From: CAYNHF01 sp964397045
GTDB lineage: Bacteria; Actinomycetota; Acidimicrobiia; Spongiisociales; UBA5794
Direction: 5' to 3'
DNA: 64,000 nucleotides
Assembly (NCBI GenBank): GCA_964397045.1
Contig: CAYNHF010000016.1
Coordinates: 160,396-224,395, forward strand
Below, one piece after another: positions 33,679-42,765 of this stretch (positions within the stretch are counted from its first letter, which is position 1; the number at the start of each line of letters is the position of its first letter). A program made the translations under genes and the position numbers. Below the pieces are notes generated by a model, which was given only the letters and a program-made list of their open reading frames with translations, ran no database searches and had not been told where the DNA came from.

Positions 33679-35473
33679 CGATGCGCAGTGCGCTGATGAA
33701 GGCTTCCTGGGGCACCTCCACCTGGCCGACCATCTTCATGCGGCGCTTGCCCTCTTTCTGCTTCTCGAGCAGCTTCCGCTTCCGGGTGATGTCGCCGCCG
33801 TAACACTTCGCGGTGACATCCTTCCGCTTGGCCTTCACCGTCTCCCTCGCGATCACTCGCGTGCCCACCGCGGCCTGGATGGGTACGTCGAAGAGCTGAC
33901 GGGGAATCAGCGCGCGGAGTCGCTCGACCATCGCCTTGCCTCTCAGGTAGGCACGGGCCTGATGCACGATCGAAGAGAACGCATCAACCGGGACGCCATT
34001 GAGCAGGATGTCCACGCGCACCAGATCGGACGTGCGGTACGAATCCGGCTCGTAGTCGAGCGAGGCGTAGCCGCGCGTGCGTGATTTCAGCTGGTCGAAA
34101 AAGTCGAACACGATCTCGGAGAGTGGCATGAGGTAGTGGAGCTCCACCCGCGCCGGCGACAGGTATGTCATCTCCCCCATCTCGCCCCGTTTGCCCTGCA
34201 CCAACTCCATCACGGTGCCGACGTATTCGGCAGGGGTGATGATCATCACCTTCACATAAGGCTCAGCGATCGACTCCAGGGTCCCTCGATCAGGCAGATC
34301 CTGCGGACTGCGGACCGGAACTTCGGTGCCGTCAGCGCGAAGCGCGAGGTACTCCACGGAGGGAGCGGTCGCAACCAGGTCGAGGTCGTATTCGCGCTCG
34401 AGGCGCTCACGCACGATCTCCATGTGGAGCAGGCCGAGGAAGCCGCAGCGAAACCCGAACCCGAGCGCACGCGAGGTCTCTGCTTGATAGACAAGGGACG
34501 AATCGTTCAACCGCAGCTTCTCGAGCGCTTCACGCAGGCGTTCGAACTCGTCACCATCGGTGGGAAAGAGACCCGAGAAGACCATGGGTTTTGGCTCGCG
34601 GTACCCCTCCAGCGGGCTGGCTGCGGGTCGAGCGGCCTCGGTCACACTGTCGCCAACCCGGATCAGGTCGATCTCTTTGATTCCGGTGATCAGGTAGCCC
34701 ACCTCGCCCGTTGCCAGGCCCGGCATCGGTACCGCCTCCGGAACGAGCACCCCGATCTCGTCTGTTGTCGCGTCGATGGCCGTGGCCATGAAACGCACCT
34801 CGTCGCCCTTGGCCAATGCACCGTCTACCACTCGCACGTAACAGACCACACCGCGGTAGGTGTCGTAGTAGGAGTCGAAGACCAGGGCCCGGAGCGGGGC
34901 GTCGGACACTCCGCCGGGTGGGGGCAACTTGGTAACGATCGCCTCGAGCAGTTCATCGATCCCTTTGCCGGTCTTCGCAGACACCCGGAGCACATCATCG
35001 GGATCGCCACCGAGAATGCCCGCTACCTCGGCCGCCACCCGGTCCGGCTCAGCCGCGGGCAGGTCGATCTTGTTGATCGCGGGAATGATGTCCAACCCAC
35101 TCTCGACGGCAAGGTAGGCGTTGGCCAGTGTCTGCGCTTCGATGCCCTGCGACGCGTCCACCAGCAGAAGCGCCCCCTCGCAAGCCGCCAGGCTGCGGGA
35201 CACCTCGTAGGAGAAGTCGACGTGACCGGGCGTGTCGATCAGGTTGATCACGTACTGCTCGCCGTCTGCGGCATCGTAGGTGAACCGCACCGAATTGGCC
35301 TTGATGGTGATGCCGCGTTCGCGTTCGATGTCCATGGTGTCCAGCACCTGCGCTCGCATATCCCGTTCGGCGATTGACCCGGTGCGCTCGAGGAGTCGGT
35401 CGGCCAGGGTTGACTTGCCGTGGTCGATGTGAGCGATGATGCTGAAGTTGCGGATGCGCGCGTGATCGGTCAT
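33671..35473 (-). CDS. lepA: elongation factor 4 (LepA)
   Basis: 600-residue ribosome-dependent GTPase that helps back-translocation or late ribosome assembly. G1 is AHIDHGKST, G3 DTPGH, G4 NKID, followed by EF-G-like domains and the LepA-specific C-terminal region (RGYASLDYEPDSYR, VDAFSSIVHQARAYLRGK). ATG 35473 is correct; the open frame continues upstream through the rpsT leader but without homology. First gene of lepA-hemW-hrcA-dnaJ-rsmE; divergent from rpsT. Confidence 0.96.
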   Translation of the reverse strand: MTDHARIRNFSIIAHIDHGKSTLADRLLERTGSIAERDMRAQVLDTMDIERERGITIKANSVRFTYDAADGEQYVINLIDTPGHVDFSYEVSRSLAACEGALLLVDASQGIEAQTLANAYLAVESGLDIIPAINKIDLPAAEPDRVAAEVAGILGGDPDDVLRVSAKTGKGIDELLEAIVTKLPPPGGVSDAPLRALVFDSYYDTYRGVVCYVRVVDGALAKGDEVRFMATAIDATTDEIGVLVPEAVPMPGLATGEVGYLITGIKEIDLIRVGDSVTEAARPAASPLEGYREPKPMVFSGLFPTDGDEFERLREALEKLRLNDSSLVYQAETSRALGFGFRCGFLGLLHMEIVRERLEREYDLDLVATAPSVEYLALRADGTEVPVRSPQDLPDRGTLESIAEPYVKVMIITPAEYVGTVMELVQGKRGEMGEMTYLSPARVELHYLMPLSEIVFDFFDQLKSRTRGYASLDYEPDSYRTSDLVRVDILLNGVPVDAFSSIVHQARAYLRGKAMVERLRALIPRQLFDVPIQAAVGTRVIARETVKAKRKDVTAKCYGGDITRKRKLLEKQKEGKRRMKMVGQVEVPQEAFISALRIDE

Positions 35474-35499
35474 GGGCCTATTGGGGAGAGGGCGGGGCA

Positions 35500-35529
35500 T
35501 TGTACCGTTCACCGTGGCTCTGCTATCCT
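35500..35529 (+). promoter_or_regulatory. promoter of rpsT
   Basis: -35 TTGTAC at 35500-35505 and -10 TATCCT at 35524-35529, 18 bases apart, 38 bases before the rpsT start codon. This is the cleanest sigma-70-type promoter I see in the window. Confidence 0.6.
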
Positions 35530-35566
35530 CTCGCCGTTCCCGAGATCCCCCAGAGGTCTGTTTTCC

Positions 35567-35833
35567 ATGGCCAACATCAAGTCCCAAATGAAGCGCAACC
35601 GGCAGAACGAGAAGCTGCGTCTGCGCAACAAGGCCCTCCGCTCCGAGATGAAGACGCGGATGCAAAACGCCATCGATGCGGCGCGCAGCGGTGATGCCGA
35701 AGCCGCAGCCAACGCGTACCTTCTGGCTCAGCAGAACATCGACAAGGCTGCCACCAAAGGCATCATCCCGAAGAACACCGCGGCCCGCCGCAAGTCCAAC
35801 CTCGCTCGTCAGGTCGACGCTGCGCTTTCCTGA
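35567..35833 (+). CDS. rpsT: 30S ribosomal protein S20
   Basis: 88-residue basic ribosomal protein that binds 16S rRNA helices early in 30S assembly. MANIKSQMKRNRQNEKLRLRN-type start and the GIIPKNTAARRKSNLARQV C-terminus are characteristic. ATG 35567. Its divergent placement beside lepA is conserved in many bacteria. The greA gene follows 15 bases later and is probably co-transcribed. Confidence 0.96.
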   Translation: MANIKSQMKRNRQNEKLRLRNKALRSEMKTRMQNAIDAARSGDAEAAANAYLLAQQNIDKAATKGIIPKNTAARRKSNLARQVDAALS

Positions 35834-35848
35834 GCGCAGGAGCATCTG

Positions 35849-36328
35849 ATGACCAATGAGTCGAAGACCTGGCTCACCCCTGCCGCAGAGCAGAAGCTGC
35901 AGGAGGAGTTCGAGAGCCTCACTACAGACGGCAGACGCGAGATCGAACAGCGGATCTCCGAGGCCCGCGATCATGGCGACCTGCGCGAGAACGCGGAATA
36001 TGACACTGCCAAGAACGATCAAGGAATGATGGAGGCGCGGATCCGTCAGATCCGGCACATCCTGGAGAACTCAGAGGTCCGCGAGGTCAAGGACGATGGT
36101 GCGGTTTCGGTCGGCACGGTTGTGACTGTGCTCGATGACGACGGAGACGAGATGGAATTCTTCGTGGCGCCTGCGGAGAACAAAGTCGCAGGCATGCTCC
36201 TCGCTTCCCCGGACAGTCCGCTGGGCGGTGCCCTCCTGGGCAAGGCTCCCGGCGACGAAGTGAGCTACGAGGCACCGGGCGGTACCTTCACCTACAAGGT
36301 GCTTTCAATCCGCGTCTACGAAGGCTGA
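35849..36328 (+). CDS. greA: transcription elongation factor GreA
   Basis: 159-residue factor that lets stalled RNA polymerase cleave backtracked RNA. The N-terminal coiled coil carries the functional tip as ISEARDHGDLRENAEYDTAKNDQ (the D-L-S/R-E-N-A-E-Y motif), and the C-terminal FKBP-like domain contains SPLGGALLGKAPGDEVSYEAPGG. AGGAG six bases before the ATG supports the start. Located directly after rpsT. Confidence 0.96.
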   Translation: MTNESKTWLTPAAEQKLQEEFESLTTDGRREIEQRISEARDHGDLRENAEYDTAKNDQGMMEARIRQIRHILENSEVREVKDDGAVSVGTVVTVLDDDGDEMEFFVAPAENKVAGMLLASPDSPLGGALLGKAPGDEVSYEAPGGTFTYKVLSIRVYEG

Positions 36329-36355
36329 GCAGATCCAACCCGGGCGCTCAGCCGC

Positions 36356-37423
36356 ATGAGGCCGGGGCGTATCCTCACCAGCTTGGAAAGCCGCCCCACT
36401 CCCGCACTTCCCGAGCGCGATGTCGCAGACCTCGACTCCTCTCGTATCAGCGCCCTCCTCCAGGATGGGCAACGCTGGTCCCACGGCGCGGTGCGGGTTA
36501 CCGCAACGCAGCCGATCGGCGCCGAATACGGCCTGAGCGGCCGGACGTATCGGCTCCGTATCGAAGGAACCGGGTCCGCTCCGCCCACCATCGTCGCCAA
36601 GTTCGAGAATGCCGAGAAGCTGGGTCGCGCGGTCGCCTTCCGAGAAGAGAACGAGGAACGCTTCTCGAGTTGGCTCCCTGCGTCGTATGGTTTCCATCTC
36701 GATCTGGAGGCCGACCGGGGCATCCTGCTAATGGAAGACATTGCCCCTGCCACCCAAGGCGACGACCTCATCGGATGCACGCCGGCCCAGGCCGATACGA
36801 TCGTCAACGCCATCGCGACACTTCATGGCGCAACGTGGCAAGCACCCGGGCATCGCCTCGGCTCGAGGGCTGAGGAGCTGGCCGCTCGCGACTGGGAGCC
36901 CGAACGGTGGAACGATCGGCTCACCAGGGCGGCAGCCCGCTATCCCGAAGTCATCAGCGCTCGCGTGGTCCAACGTCTGTCCGACTTCCCGGCAGAGGCG
37001 GCGACCGCCTACGACGAATTGGACCAGGAGCCGCGCTCGTGGACCCATCGCGACCCGCATCCCGACAACGCTCTCTGGCGCCCCGACGGCACGGTCGTGA
37101 TGCTCGACTGGTCGGGAGCAGCCGTGGGGCCACCCGCGATCGACGTTGGTGGCCTGTTGTTCGGTCTGTGCTTTCGCGCCGACCCTCCACGCCGTGCGGC
37201 TGATATCACCGCGGCGTACGTCGCCGCGATCCGACGCATAGGGGTGACAACAACCGCTGGTGACGTCGAACACGCCGCCAAGGCTGCCGTTCGCCTGCAA
37301 CTGCGTGGAACCCTGGGATGGACCGGCATCGACACCGACCCGGCTCCCGCCGGACGCGCTCTCGCTCTGCGCGATCAGCAGCCGGGACGAATCGTCGCCG
37401 CTCTCCACTGGCTGGACGGTTAG
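36356..37423 (+). CDS. phosphotransferase (APH/EcKinase-like) family protein
   Basis: 355-residue protein-kinase-fold phosphotransferase. TIVAKFENAEK has the ATP-binding Lys, and WTHRDPHPDNALW with VVMLDWSGA give the catalytic HxDxxxxN and the metal-binding D of the APH family. The long spacing and the IEWxxA/GPPAIDVGGLLFG ending resemble the ecdysteroid-kinase/DUF1679-like branch, whose bacterial members act on small hydroxylated compounds or acyl carriers. Antibiotic resistance should not be assumed. Last gene after greA, 27 bases away. Confidence 0.75.
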   Translation: MRPGRILTSLESRPTPALPERDVADLDSSRISALLQDGQRWSHGAVRVTATQPIGAEYGLSGRTYRLRIEGTGSAPPTIVAKFENAEKLGRAVAFREENEERFSSWLPASYGFHLDLEADRGILLMEDIAPATQGDDLIGCTPAQADTIVNAIATLHGATWQAPGHRLGSRAEELAARDWEPERWNDRLTRAAARYPEVISARVVQRLSDFPAEAATAYDELDQEPRSWTHRDPHPDNALWRPDGTVVMLDWSGAAVGPPAIDVGGLLFGLCFRADPPRRAADITAAYVAAIRRIGVTTTAGDVEHAAKAAVRLQLRGTLGWTGIDTDPAPAGRALALRDQQPGRIVAALHWLDG

Positions 37424-37430
37424 GCCGCAC

Positions 37431-38420
37431 TCATCGCCGCGAGCCGCCGTACCAGCGGCATAGGGCGACCGTGAGACGTTCCATGGTGACTCGGTGAGTG
37501 GGCTCCGGCTTGGTCTTGAGGGTTAGATCGGCCCGTGACACGGCGGCGATCGCGAGTCCGAGATCGGCCCCCTTCACCCGGTTTCGCTGCTTCCACACCT
37601 TCTCCATGCCGTAGTTCTTCCGCCCCCCGTCACGTTCGGCAAACGTGTCGTAGTCCGGAGCCGCCGCGGCGAGCGAACGGCGGCGCAGGTCACCCTGGAT
37701 TGTGGCGAGCAGGACCAACGGATGCCCGTGCTGCAGGAAGTCCTCGAGGCGCCGCAGCGCATCTCCGCGGTCTCCAGAAGCCAGGGCATCCATGTAGAGC
37801 CAGGACGGCTCGTCGGGGCGATTGCGGAACCGAGCGATCACCTGCTCAGCGTCGATCGCTTCGCCGGTTGCCACGAACTGGTCGAGTGCCTGTCCCAGCG
37901 AAGCGACGTCTGTGCCGAAGCGTTGGATCAACGCTTCGGTCGCTCCCCCATCGAGCCGGATCCCCCGTTCCCGAGCGGCGGTTTGGAGCCAATCGGTGGC
38001 GCCGCGCTCGTTCAGTCGCTTGACGGTGAGGACCTCACCGGCGTCTTTGAGAACTCTACCCAGCGGGGCGGGGATGGCTCCGCCGGCGACGAACACCGCG
38101 ACCACGGCCGACTGGTCCACGGCCTCGATCAGCTCTGCAATGACGGTGGCCTCCGCTTTGAGCAGGGACTGCGCGTCAACCACGAGTAGTCCGGTGCGGT
38201 CTCCGAACAGTGAACCGCTCTGGAGGGCAGGCACTGCGGGCTGCACCTCGCCGCGCAGCACGCCGACCCCCTCCTCCCCGGATCCTTTGGCGGGCACGTC
38301 GACCCGGGTGACCTCATCGGCCTCCAGTTGTTCGAAGACGGCGTGGGCTCGGGACAGCATCAACTCGCGCTCACCCGGACCGGCACCCGCCGGCCCGCCG
38401 ACGGTAACGATCGACTTCAT
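37431..38420 (-). CDS. holA: DNA polymerase III subunit delta
   Basis: Clamp-loader delta subunit that opens the beta sliding clamp, 329 residues from ATG 38420. N-terminal AAA+-like module without a functional Walker A (GGPAGAGPGERELML), middle RTGLLVVDAQSLLK and VKRLNERGATDWLQTAARERG, and the C-terminal collar domain (WKQRNRVKGADLGLAIAAVSRADLTLK). Gene sits directly downstream of comEC, the usual comEA-comEC-holA order. Confidence 0.88.
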   Translation of the reverse strand: MKSIVTVGGPAGAGPGERELMLSRAHAVFEQLEADEVTRVDVPAKGSGEEGVGVLRGEVQPAVPALQSGSLFGDRTGLLVVDAQSLLKAEATVIAELIEAVDQSAVVAVFVAGGAIPAPLGRVLKDAGEVLTVKRLNERGATDWLQTAARERGIRLDGGATEALIQRFGTDVASLGQALDQFVATGEAIDAEQVIARFRNRPDEPSWLYMDALASGDRGDALRRLEDFLQHGHPLVLLATIQGDLRRRSLAAAAPDYDTFAERDGGRKNYGMEKVWKQRNRVKGADLGLAIAAVSRADLTLKTKPEPTHRVTMERLTVALCRWYGGSRR

Positions 38421-38500
38421 GGGCTCACAGTAGACAGGACCACCGACACGGCAGCCAGGAAGGAAGCACGGAGAATCAGTCTCACGGACCACGCGGTTCT

Positions 38501-40645
38501 TCAGGGGAATGGCACGACGATGTCGCCCTCGCCGCGTGTTGTCAGCACCTCAGCTCCGGACTTGCGGAGTGTGGCGAGAACTACAGGGCTGGGGTGTCCG
38601 TACCGATTGGGGCCGACACTCACCACGGCAAGCCGGGGGGCGATGGCCTGCAGCCACTCGAGGTCACTCGTCGCCGAGCCGTGATGTGGCACCAGCAGTA
38701 CGTCGATCGGAACCGGATCGATGTCGCGTTGGGCAACCGCTTCGATGTCCCCGGCCAGCAGCATGCTGCGCCCGCCGGCGTGCAGCAACACCACCACCGA
38801 CCCATCATTCGCTGCCGCATACCGCCGACGCGGACCGAGGACGACGACCGCGATGTCCCCCCATCTGGCCCGGCTGGGAGCCCGGACGGCTCGCACCGGA
38901 ATCCCAGCCCCTCCGGCGGCAGCCACAAAGCTGTCGAAGGCACCCGAAGCCTGTGGCTGATCCGGAACCCAGAGCTCGCCGATCTCGAGCCGGCCCGGCA
39001 GCCCGATGAGACCCCCGAGGTGGTCATCGTCGCCGTGACTGACGATCACGATGTCGAGGTGCGTGATGTTTCGCATGCGCAGCTTGTCCCGCAAGACATT
39101 CGGGTCGCGACCCCCGTCGATCAGCACGACCTCGCCGCGGTTTCCTTGAACGAGTATTGCGTCACCCTGACCGACGTCCAGCACGGTCACAGTGGCAACC
39201 GCGGGTGCCCGATACGGCCCCACCGCAGGGACCACCATGACCAGCATCACGGCCACGACGGCGGGGCGGACGAGTCGAAAGCGGAGTGACCAGCCCAGGC
39301 CGGCCAGCAGCGCGACCTCGGTCCAGCCCAGCTGGGGCCAGTCGCCGGCGATGTGGGCCACGGCCAGAACACCCTTGGCTGCCACCAGGCCGATCGTCAG
39401 CAACGGGTCGACTCCCGCCACCGCACCCACCCCGCCGGTGGCGGTGGCGACCATGACCAGTGGAGCCGCCAGCACGTTGGCCACAGGGGACAGCAGCGGC
39501 ACCGTTCCGAAATGCAGCAGGAGCAGCGGCGTCACGGCGAGCTGCGCAGCTGCCGTTGCGCCGAGCGCAGCCCAGAACCACCGCGGTCGGCGTCCGGCGA
39601 ACGCCCGGGCGCCGGCAAGCACCCCCGCTGTCGCAGCCACCGAGAGCTGGAAGCCCACATTGGTGGCGAGATCACCCGATACCAGCAGCAAGCACGTGAT
39701 GGCGACCCCCAGCGCCGTCCACGCGTCTATCGGCACCGCCACCGCGCGTCCCACCAGAACGAGTCCCGCCATGGTCGAAGCTCGCACCACCGAAGCCTCC
39801 CAACGGGTGACTACGACGAAGAGAGCCAGACCCACAAGGCCCCACAGACTGCGCAGCCGCGGATCCGCCAGGAACGGAGCAGACACTGCCCACCAGGCCA
39901 CCAGGAACAACGCGACATTGCTGCCGGACACCGCGACGAAGTGGGTGAGGCCTGAACGGCGCAGAGCATCAAGGTCGTCCTCGCTCATCGCAGAGGTGTC
40001 GCCGATCAACAGGCCTGCCATAAGCGCTGTTGCCGGCCGTGGGCTGCGACCTGCCAACCGACTGACGACGTGCAACCGCAACGCGTTGCCGGCGCCAAAG
40101 AGCAGGTTGGGCGGACTCTGCAACCGAGCGACTGCCGCATCCACCACTCTGCCCGCGATCGGATCGCCCCGGAGGCGGCCCGGGCGCGGCTCGAGCTCGC
40201 CTGCGATCTCCACACGATCCCCCGCCGTGACCCCTCCGGGTGACGTCGTCTCGACACCGACTGGTGGGAGCGCGACCGCCACGCAGACGTCACCTTCCAC
40301 CCGGCAATCTGCCCGAAACAGGAAGACGGCACCCGGGTTGCCGGGCACCGGCTCGTCGGCGATCACCCCGCGCAGTCGTACCGGACCACCGATGAGTTCT
40401 GCGCCGAGTGTCGCCTCGACCCTGACTGCTGCGAGCCAACCGGACAACACGGCGCCGCAAATCAGCACTCCTAACAGAAGCCGCTTCGTCGTCGCCGCGA
40501 CGATGCCTGCGACCACCAGCCCGACGCCGAGCCATAGGCCTCCGGCGGCGCCGGCCAGGGCGCCGCCCCACGCCGCGGTCGCCGCCACCATCGCGTGTCG
40601 ACCGATGCCCTGCGGCAGCGCGATCCCCTGCCGGAGACCCGTCAC
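38501..40645 (-). CDS. comEC: ComEC/Rec2 DNA-uptake channel protein
   Basis: 714-residue polytopic membrane protein that carries single-stranded DNA across the membrane in natural transformation. After N-terminal helices and an OB-like extracellular domain, the competence domain holds LMAGLLIGDTSAMSEDDLDA and SGLTHFVAVSGSNVAL. The C-terminal third is a metallo-beta-lactamase-like nuclease domain with VSHGDDDHLGGL (HxDxDHxGG) and VPHHGS. GTG start overlaps the comEA stop (GTGA). Presence of comEA and comEC suggests, but does not prove, competence. Confidence 0.93.
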   Translation of the reverse strand: MTGLRQGIALPQGIGRHAMVAATAAWGGALAGAAGGLWLGVGLVVAGIVAATTKRLLLGVLICGAVLSGWLAAVRVEATLGAELIGGPVRLRGVIADEPVPGNPGAVFLFRADCRVEGDVCVAVALPPVGVETTSPGGVTAGDRVEIAGELEPRPGRLRGDPIAGRVVDAAVARLQSPPNLLFGAGNALRLHVVSRLAGRSPRPATALMAGLLIGDTSAMSEDDLDALRRSGLTHFVAVSGSNVALFLVAWWAVSAPFLADPRLRSLWGLVGLALFVVVTRWEASVVRASTMAGLVLVGRAVAVPIDAWTALGVAITCLLLVSGDLATNVGFQLSVAATAGVLAGARAFAGRRPRWFWAALGATAAAQLAVTPLLLLHFGTVPLLSPVANVLAAPLVMVATATGGVGAVAGVDPLLTIGLVAAKGVLAVAHIAGDWPQLGWTEVALLAGLGWSLRFRLVRPAVVAVMLVMVVPAVGPYRAPAVATVTVLDVGQGDAILVQGNRGEVVLIDGGRDPNVLRDKLRMRNITHLDIVIVSHGDDDHLGGLIGLPGRLEIGELWVPDQPQASGAFDSFVAAAGGAGIPVRAVRAPSRARWGDIAVVVLGPRRRYAAANDGSVVVLLHAGGRSMLLAGDIEAVAQRDIDPVPIDVLLVPHHGSATSDLEWLQAIAPRLAVVSVGPNRYGHPSPVVLATLRKSGAEVLTTRGEGDIVVPFP

Positions 40646-41211
40646 GGAATCACAACGCCGTCCCGCAACGATGCCAACTTGCCTTCCCCGATCCCGGGAA
40701 CGTCGAGGAGATCTTCGACAACGGCGAAGGGCCCATGAGTCGTCCGATAGTCGATGATCTGACGAGCGGTCACCGGACCAATCCCAGGCAACCTCATCAA
40801 CTCGTCGACATCGGCGGCGTTGACCCGGATCGGGCGATCGGACTCGGGCGACGAACCGGTTCCGGTCGGCGCCGGTGGAGATCCGAAGCGGGGTACGACG
40901 ACCTGTGCCCCGTCCGCTACATCCGCGGCGAGGTTCACCAACGACAAATCAGCGCTCGGGGTAGCCCCTCCCGCCGCCACGATGACATCCGCGACACGAG
41001 ATTTCGGGAGGACGACCACGAGTCCGGGGCGGGTTACCTCGCCTGCAACGTGGACCGTGATCGTCTCCTGCGACGGGACGGAACGATCTGCCAAGGTGGC
41101 CACGGGAGCCACCGATGCGGTTGGATCGGCTGTCGCGGAGACCGGAGGTGCGATCGACGCGCCCCTCCCGAACCAGAGGAAGCCGGCCAGCACGACCACC
41201 GCAACCGCCAC
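40642..41211 (-). CDS. comEA: ComEA-like DNA-binding protein
   Basis: About 189 residues. One N-terminal membrane anchor (AVAVVVLAGFLWFGRG), a SLBB domain (ITVHVAGEVTRPGLVVVLPK ... VNLAADVADGAQVVVP), and a C-terminal double helix-hairpin-helix (INAADVDELMRLPGIGPVTA-like, then DVPGIGEGKLASL) that binds double-stranded DNA outside the membrane. GTG 41211 is used, but the frame stays open upstream for about 45 codons with plausible sequence (NLQPRRDIEADDLGGG) and no ATG, GTG or TTG, so the true N-terminus may be longer. Confidence 0.88.
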   Translation of the reverse strand: MAVAVVVLAGFLWFGRGASIAPPVSATADPTASVAPVATLADRSVPSQETITVHVAGEVTRPGLVVVLPKSRVADVIVAAGGATPSADLSLVNLAADVADGAQVVVPRFGSPPAPTGTGSSPESDRPIRVNAADVDELMRLPGIGPVTARQIIDYRTTHGPFAVVEDLLDVPGIGEGKLASLRDGVVIP

Positions 41212-41452
41212 GGCACCAGGGACCGCTCGGCCGAACGAGGCTCGACGATCTGCGGTACGACGTTCTGTTGTTATGACCCCTCCCCCGAGATCATCCGCTT
41301 CGATGTCGCGCCGTGGCTGCAGGTTTACCAGAGGAGGGTGACAAGCTGAAGAGGCTCTGTCGCATAGTCGGATCGCGCGCCCCTGGGCTCATGGAGATTG
41401 CAGGGCGGGTGGCAGGCCGTCACCCGCGATCTACTCCCCGCTCGAAGGATGT

Positions 41453-42238
41453 TCAGCCCAGGAAGGACACGAAGGCGCCCACCGACTCCTCGAGTTCAGC
41501 CAGGTCGTCTGCGAACAGGAGTGCGAGAGCGCCGAGGCCGTTTATACCGGCATGGGCCCATATCGCCCTGGAGAGATCGCCGGTCGACAAGGCCAGGTAC
41601 CCCAACACCACCCCGACGGGGAATAGGCCAATCGATGCGTACCAAGCGGCGGGATCGAGCACCACGTGAATCGCGGCGAACACAAACCCGGAGAAGATCA
41701 CAGCTACGTGGAGCGGATACGACCGCAGCATCCGCGACAGGAGCATGCCACGAAACACGATCTCTTCGGTGAGCGGCGCCAGTACCACTACGGCCACCAT
41801 CGCGATCAGTTTTGGCCACAAGGCGTCGAGATCGGTGAGAGTGGCAGCCACCGTCTGTTCCGGCGCGTCGAAAGTCAGCAAATCGGAAAGCCCGGTGAGC
41901 AACACCGCGGCCACGATCTGCAAGCCCACCCCGACCAGCGCCGCCCACCAGTCGCGCCAGCGCAGAACCAGGCCATAGGCCTGGAGCCACCCGCCGAGCT
42001 TGCGGCGCGACTTGAAGAACCACAACGCAAGCAACGTGCCGACGGACTGCGCGGGCACCAACAAACCCACCTGGAGGTCTGCCGACGGCTCATCACCCCC
42101 CGAGATCGCGACCGCCACTAGGACTGCGAAGAACGTCAGAATGAGCCCGGACAAGAACGCCACGGTGACATCCACGTAGGTCCAGTTGGTCCCCGGCAAA
42201 TACTTGGGTTGCGGCCTAGGTGACGCCGGATCCGTCAT
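41453..42238 (-). CDS. CPBP-family intramembrane metalloprotease (CAAX/Abi type)
   Basis: 261-residue polytopic membrane protein with about seven helices. The catalytic set EEIVFRGMLLSRML (EExxxR), FAAIHVV (FxxxH) and HAGINGLGAL (HxxxN) is complete, so the active site is intact. Bacterial CPBP proteases process membrane proteins or serve in bacteriocin self-immunity; the target here is unknown. Its ATG overlaps the stop of the HExxH gene upstream (ATGA), suggesting that the two proteins act together. Confidence 0.85.
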   Translation of the reverse strand: MTDPASPRPQPKYLPGTNWTYVDVTVAFLSGLILTFFAVLVAVAISGGDEPSADLQVGLLVPAQSVGTLLALWFFKSRRKLGGWLQAYGLVLRWRDWWAALVGVGLQIVAAVLLTGLSDLLTFDAPEQTVAATLTDLDALWPKLIAMVAVVVLAPLTEEIVFRGMLLSRMLRSYPLHVAVIFSGFVFAAIHVVLDPAAWYASIGLFPVGVVLGYLALSTGDLSRAIWAHAGINGLGALALLFADDLAELEESVGAFVSFLG

Positions 42239-42660
42239 ACCTGCTCCATCACCAGTCGCGAAGCAGCGCGTGCCTCGCGCTCGGCCGGGATCGCCCGATA
42301 CGCCTCCCAGTGCCCCAAGCCGCAGGCGCGGCCGCGCAGATAGTCTGTGAGATACCGGGCCGAATGGTGGGCGGGCCCCATCCGACGTACCTGCTCGACA
42401 TGCATCAGCTCATGGATCATCAGCTTTGCGTCGCGCTCCGGCTCCCGCCCGGATGCGAAACGTTCCCAGACCGCTGGGTCCACGTAGATCGCCCAGGGAA
42501 GGGTCATCGCCTTGATGCTACGGGCCCACAGCAGCCGCATCCAGCCCGGGGCAATCCGCACCGGAACCCGACCCGGAGCCACGCGCGGCATGATGGCCGA
42601 CAGGCGCGCCGGAGCCACACCTGCGCGCAGCAGCACATCGGCGGCGGTGGTTCCCGGCAT
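42235..42660 (-). CDS. putative zinc-binding HExxH protein (DUF4157-like)
   Basis: 141 residues without a signal peptide. RDAKLMIHELMHVEQVRRMG has the HExxH zinc motif with the DUF4157-like HELxHVxQ pattern, and the later RACGLGHWEAYRAIPAEREA adds a downstream Glu/His-containing helix (xxYxxIPxExEA) that can supply a third ligand. Proteolytic activity is possible but not shown. It overlaps the CPBP protease gene by four bases and is divergent from leuS. Confidence 0.7.
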   Translation of the reverse strand: MPGTTAADVLLRAGVAPARLSAIMPRVAPGRVPVRIAPGWMRLLWARSIKAMTLPWAIYVDPAVWERFASGREPERDAKLMIHELMHVEQVRRMGPAHHSARYLTDYLRGRACGLGHWEAYRAIPAEREARAASRLVMEQV

Positions 42661-42765
42661 CTGCCGAGACTACCTCCCAACTCGCCGCCGGCCTGCGGCA
42701 TCGTCCCGGAATCACCCGCGACGCCAACCGATCTAGCATGGCGCCCTCGCCAGACGGATGAGGAA

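Noticed and set aside
33679..36058. Longer lepA reading starting at 36058
   Set aside because: It would cover rpsT and greA in antisense; LepA homologues start at MTDHARIRNFSI, ATG 35473.
42220..42765. Upstream extension of leuS
   Set aside because: The added 182 residues overlap the HExxH gene in antisense and have no synthetase features; ATG 42766 has a Shine-Dalgarno site and the correct N-terminus.
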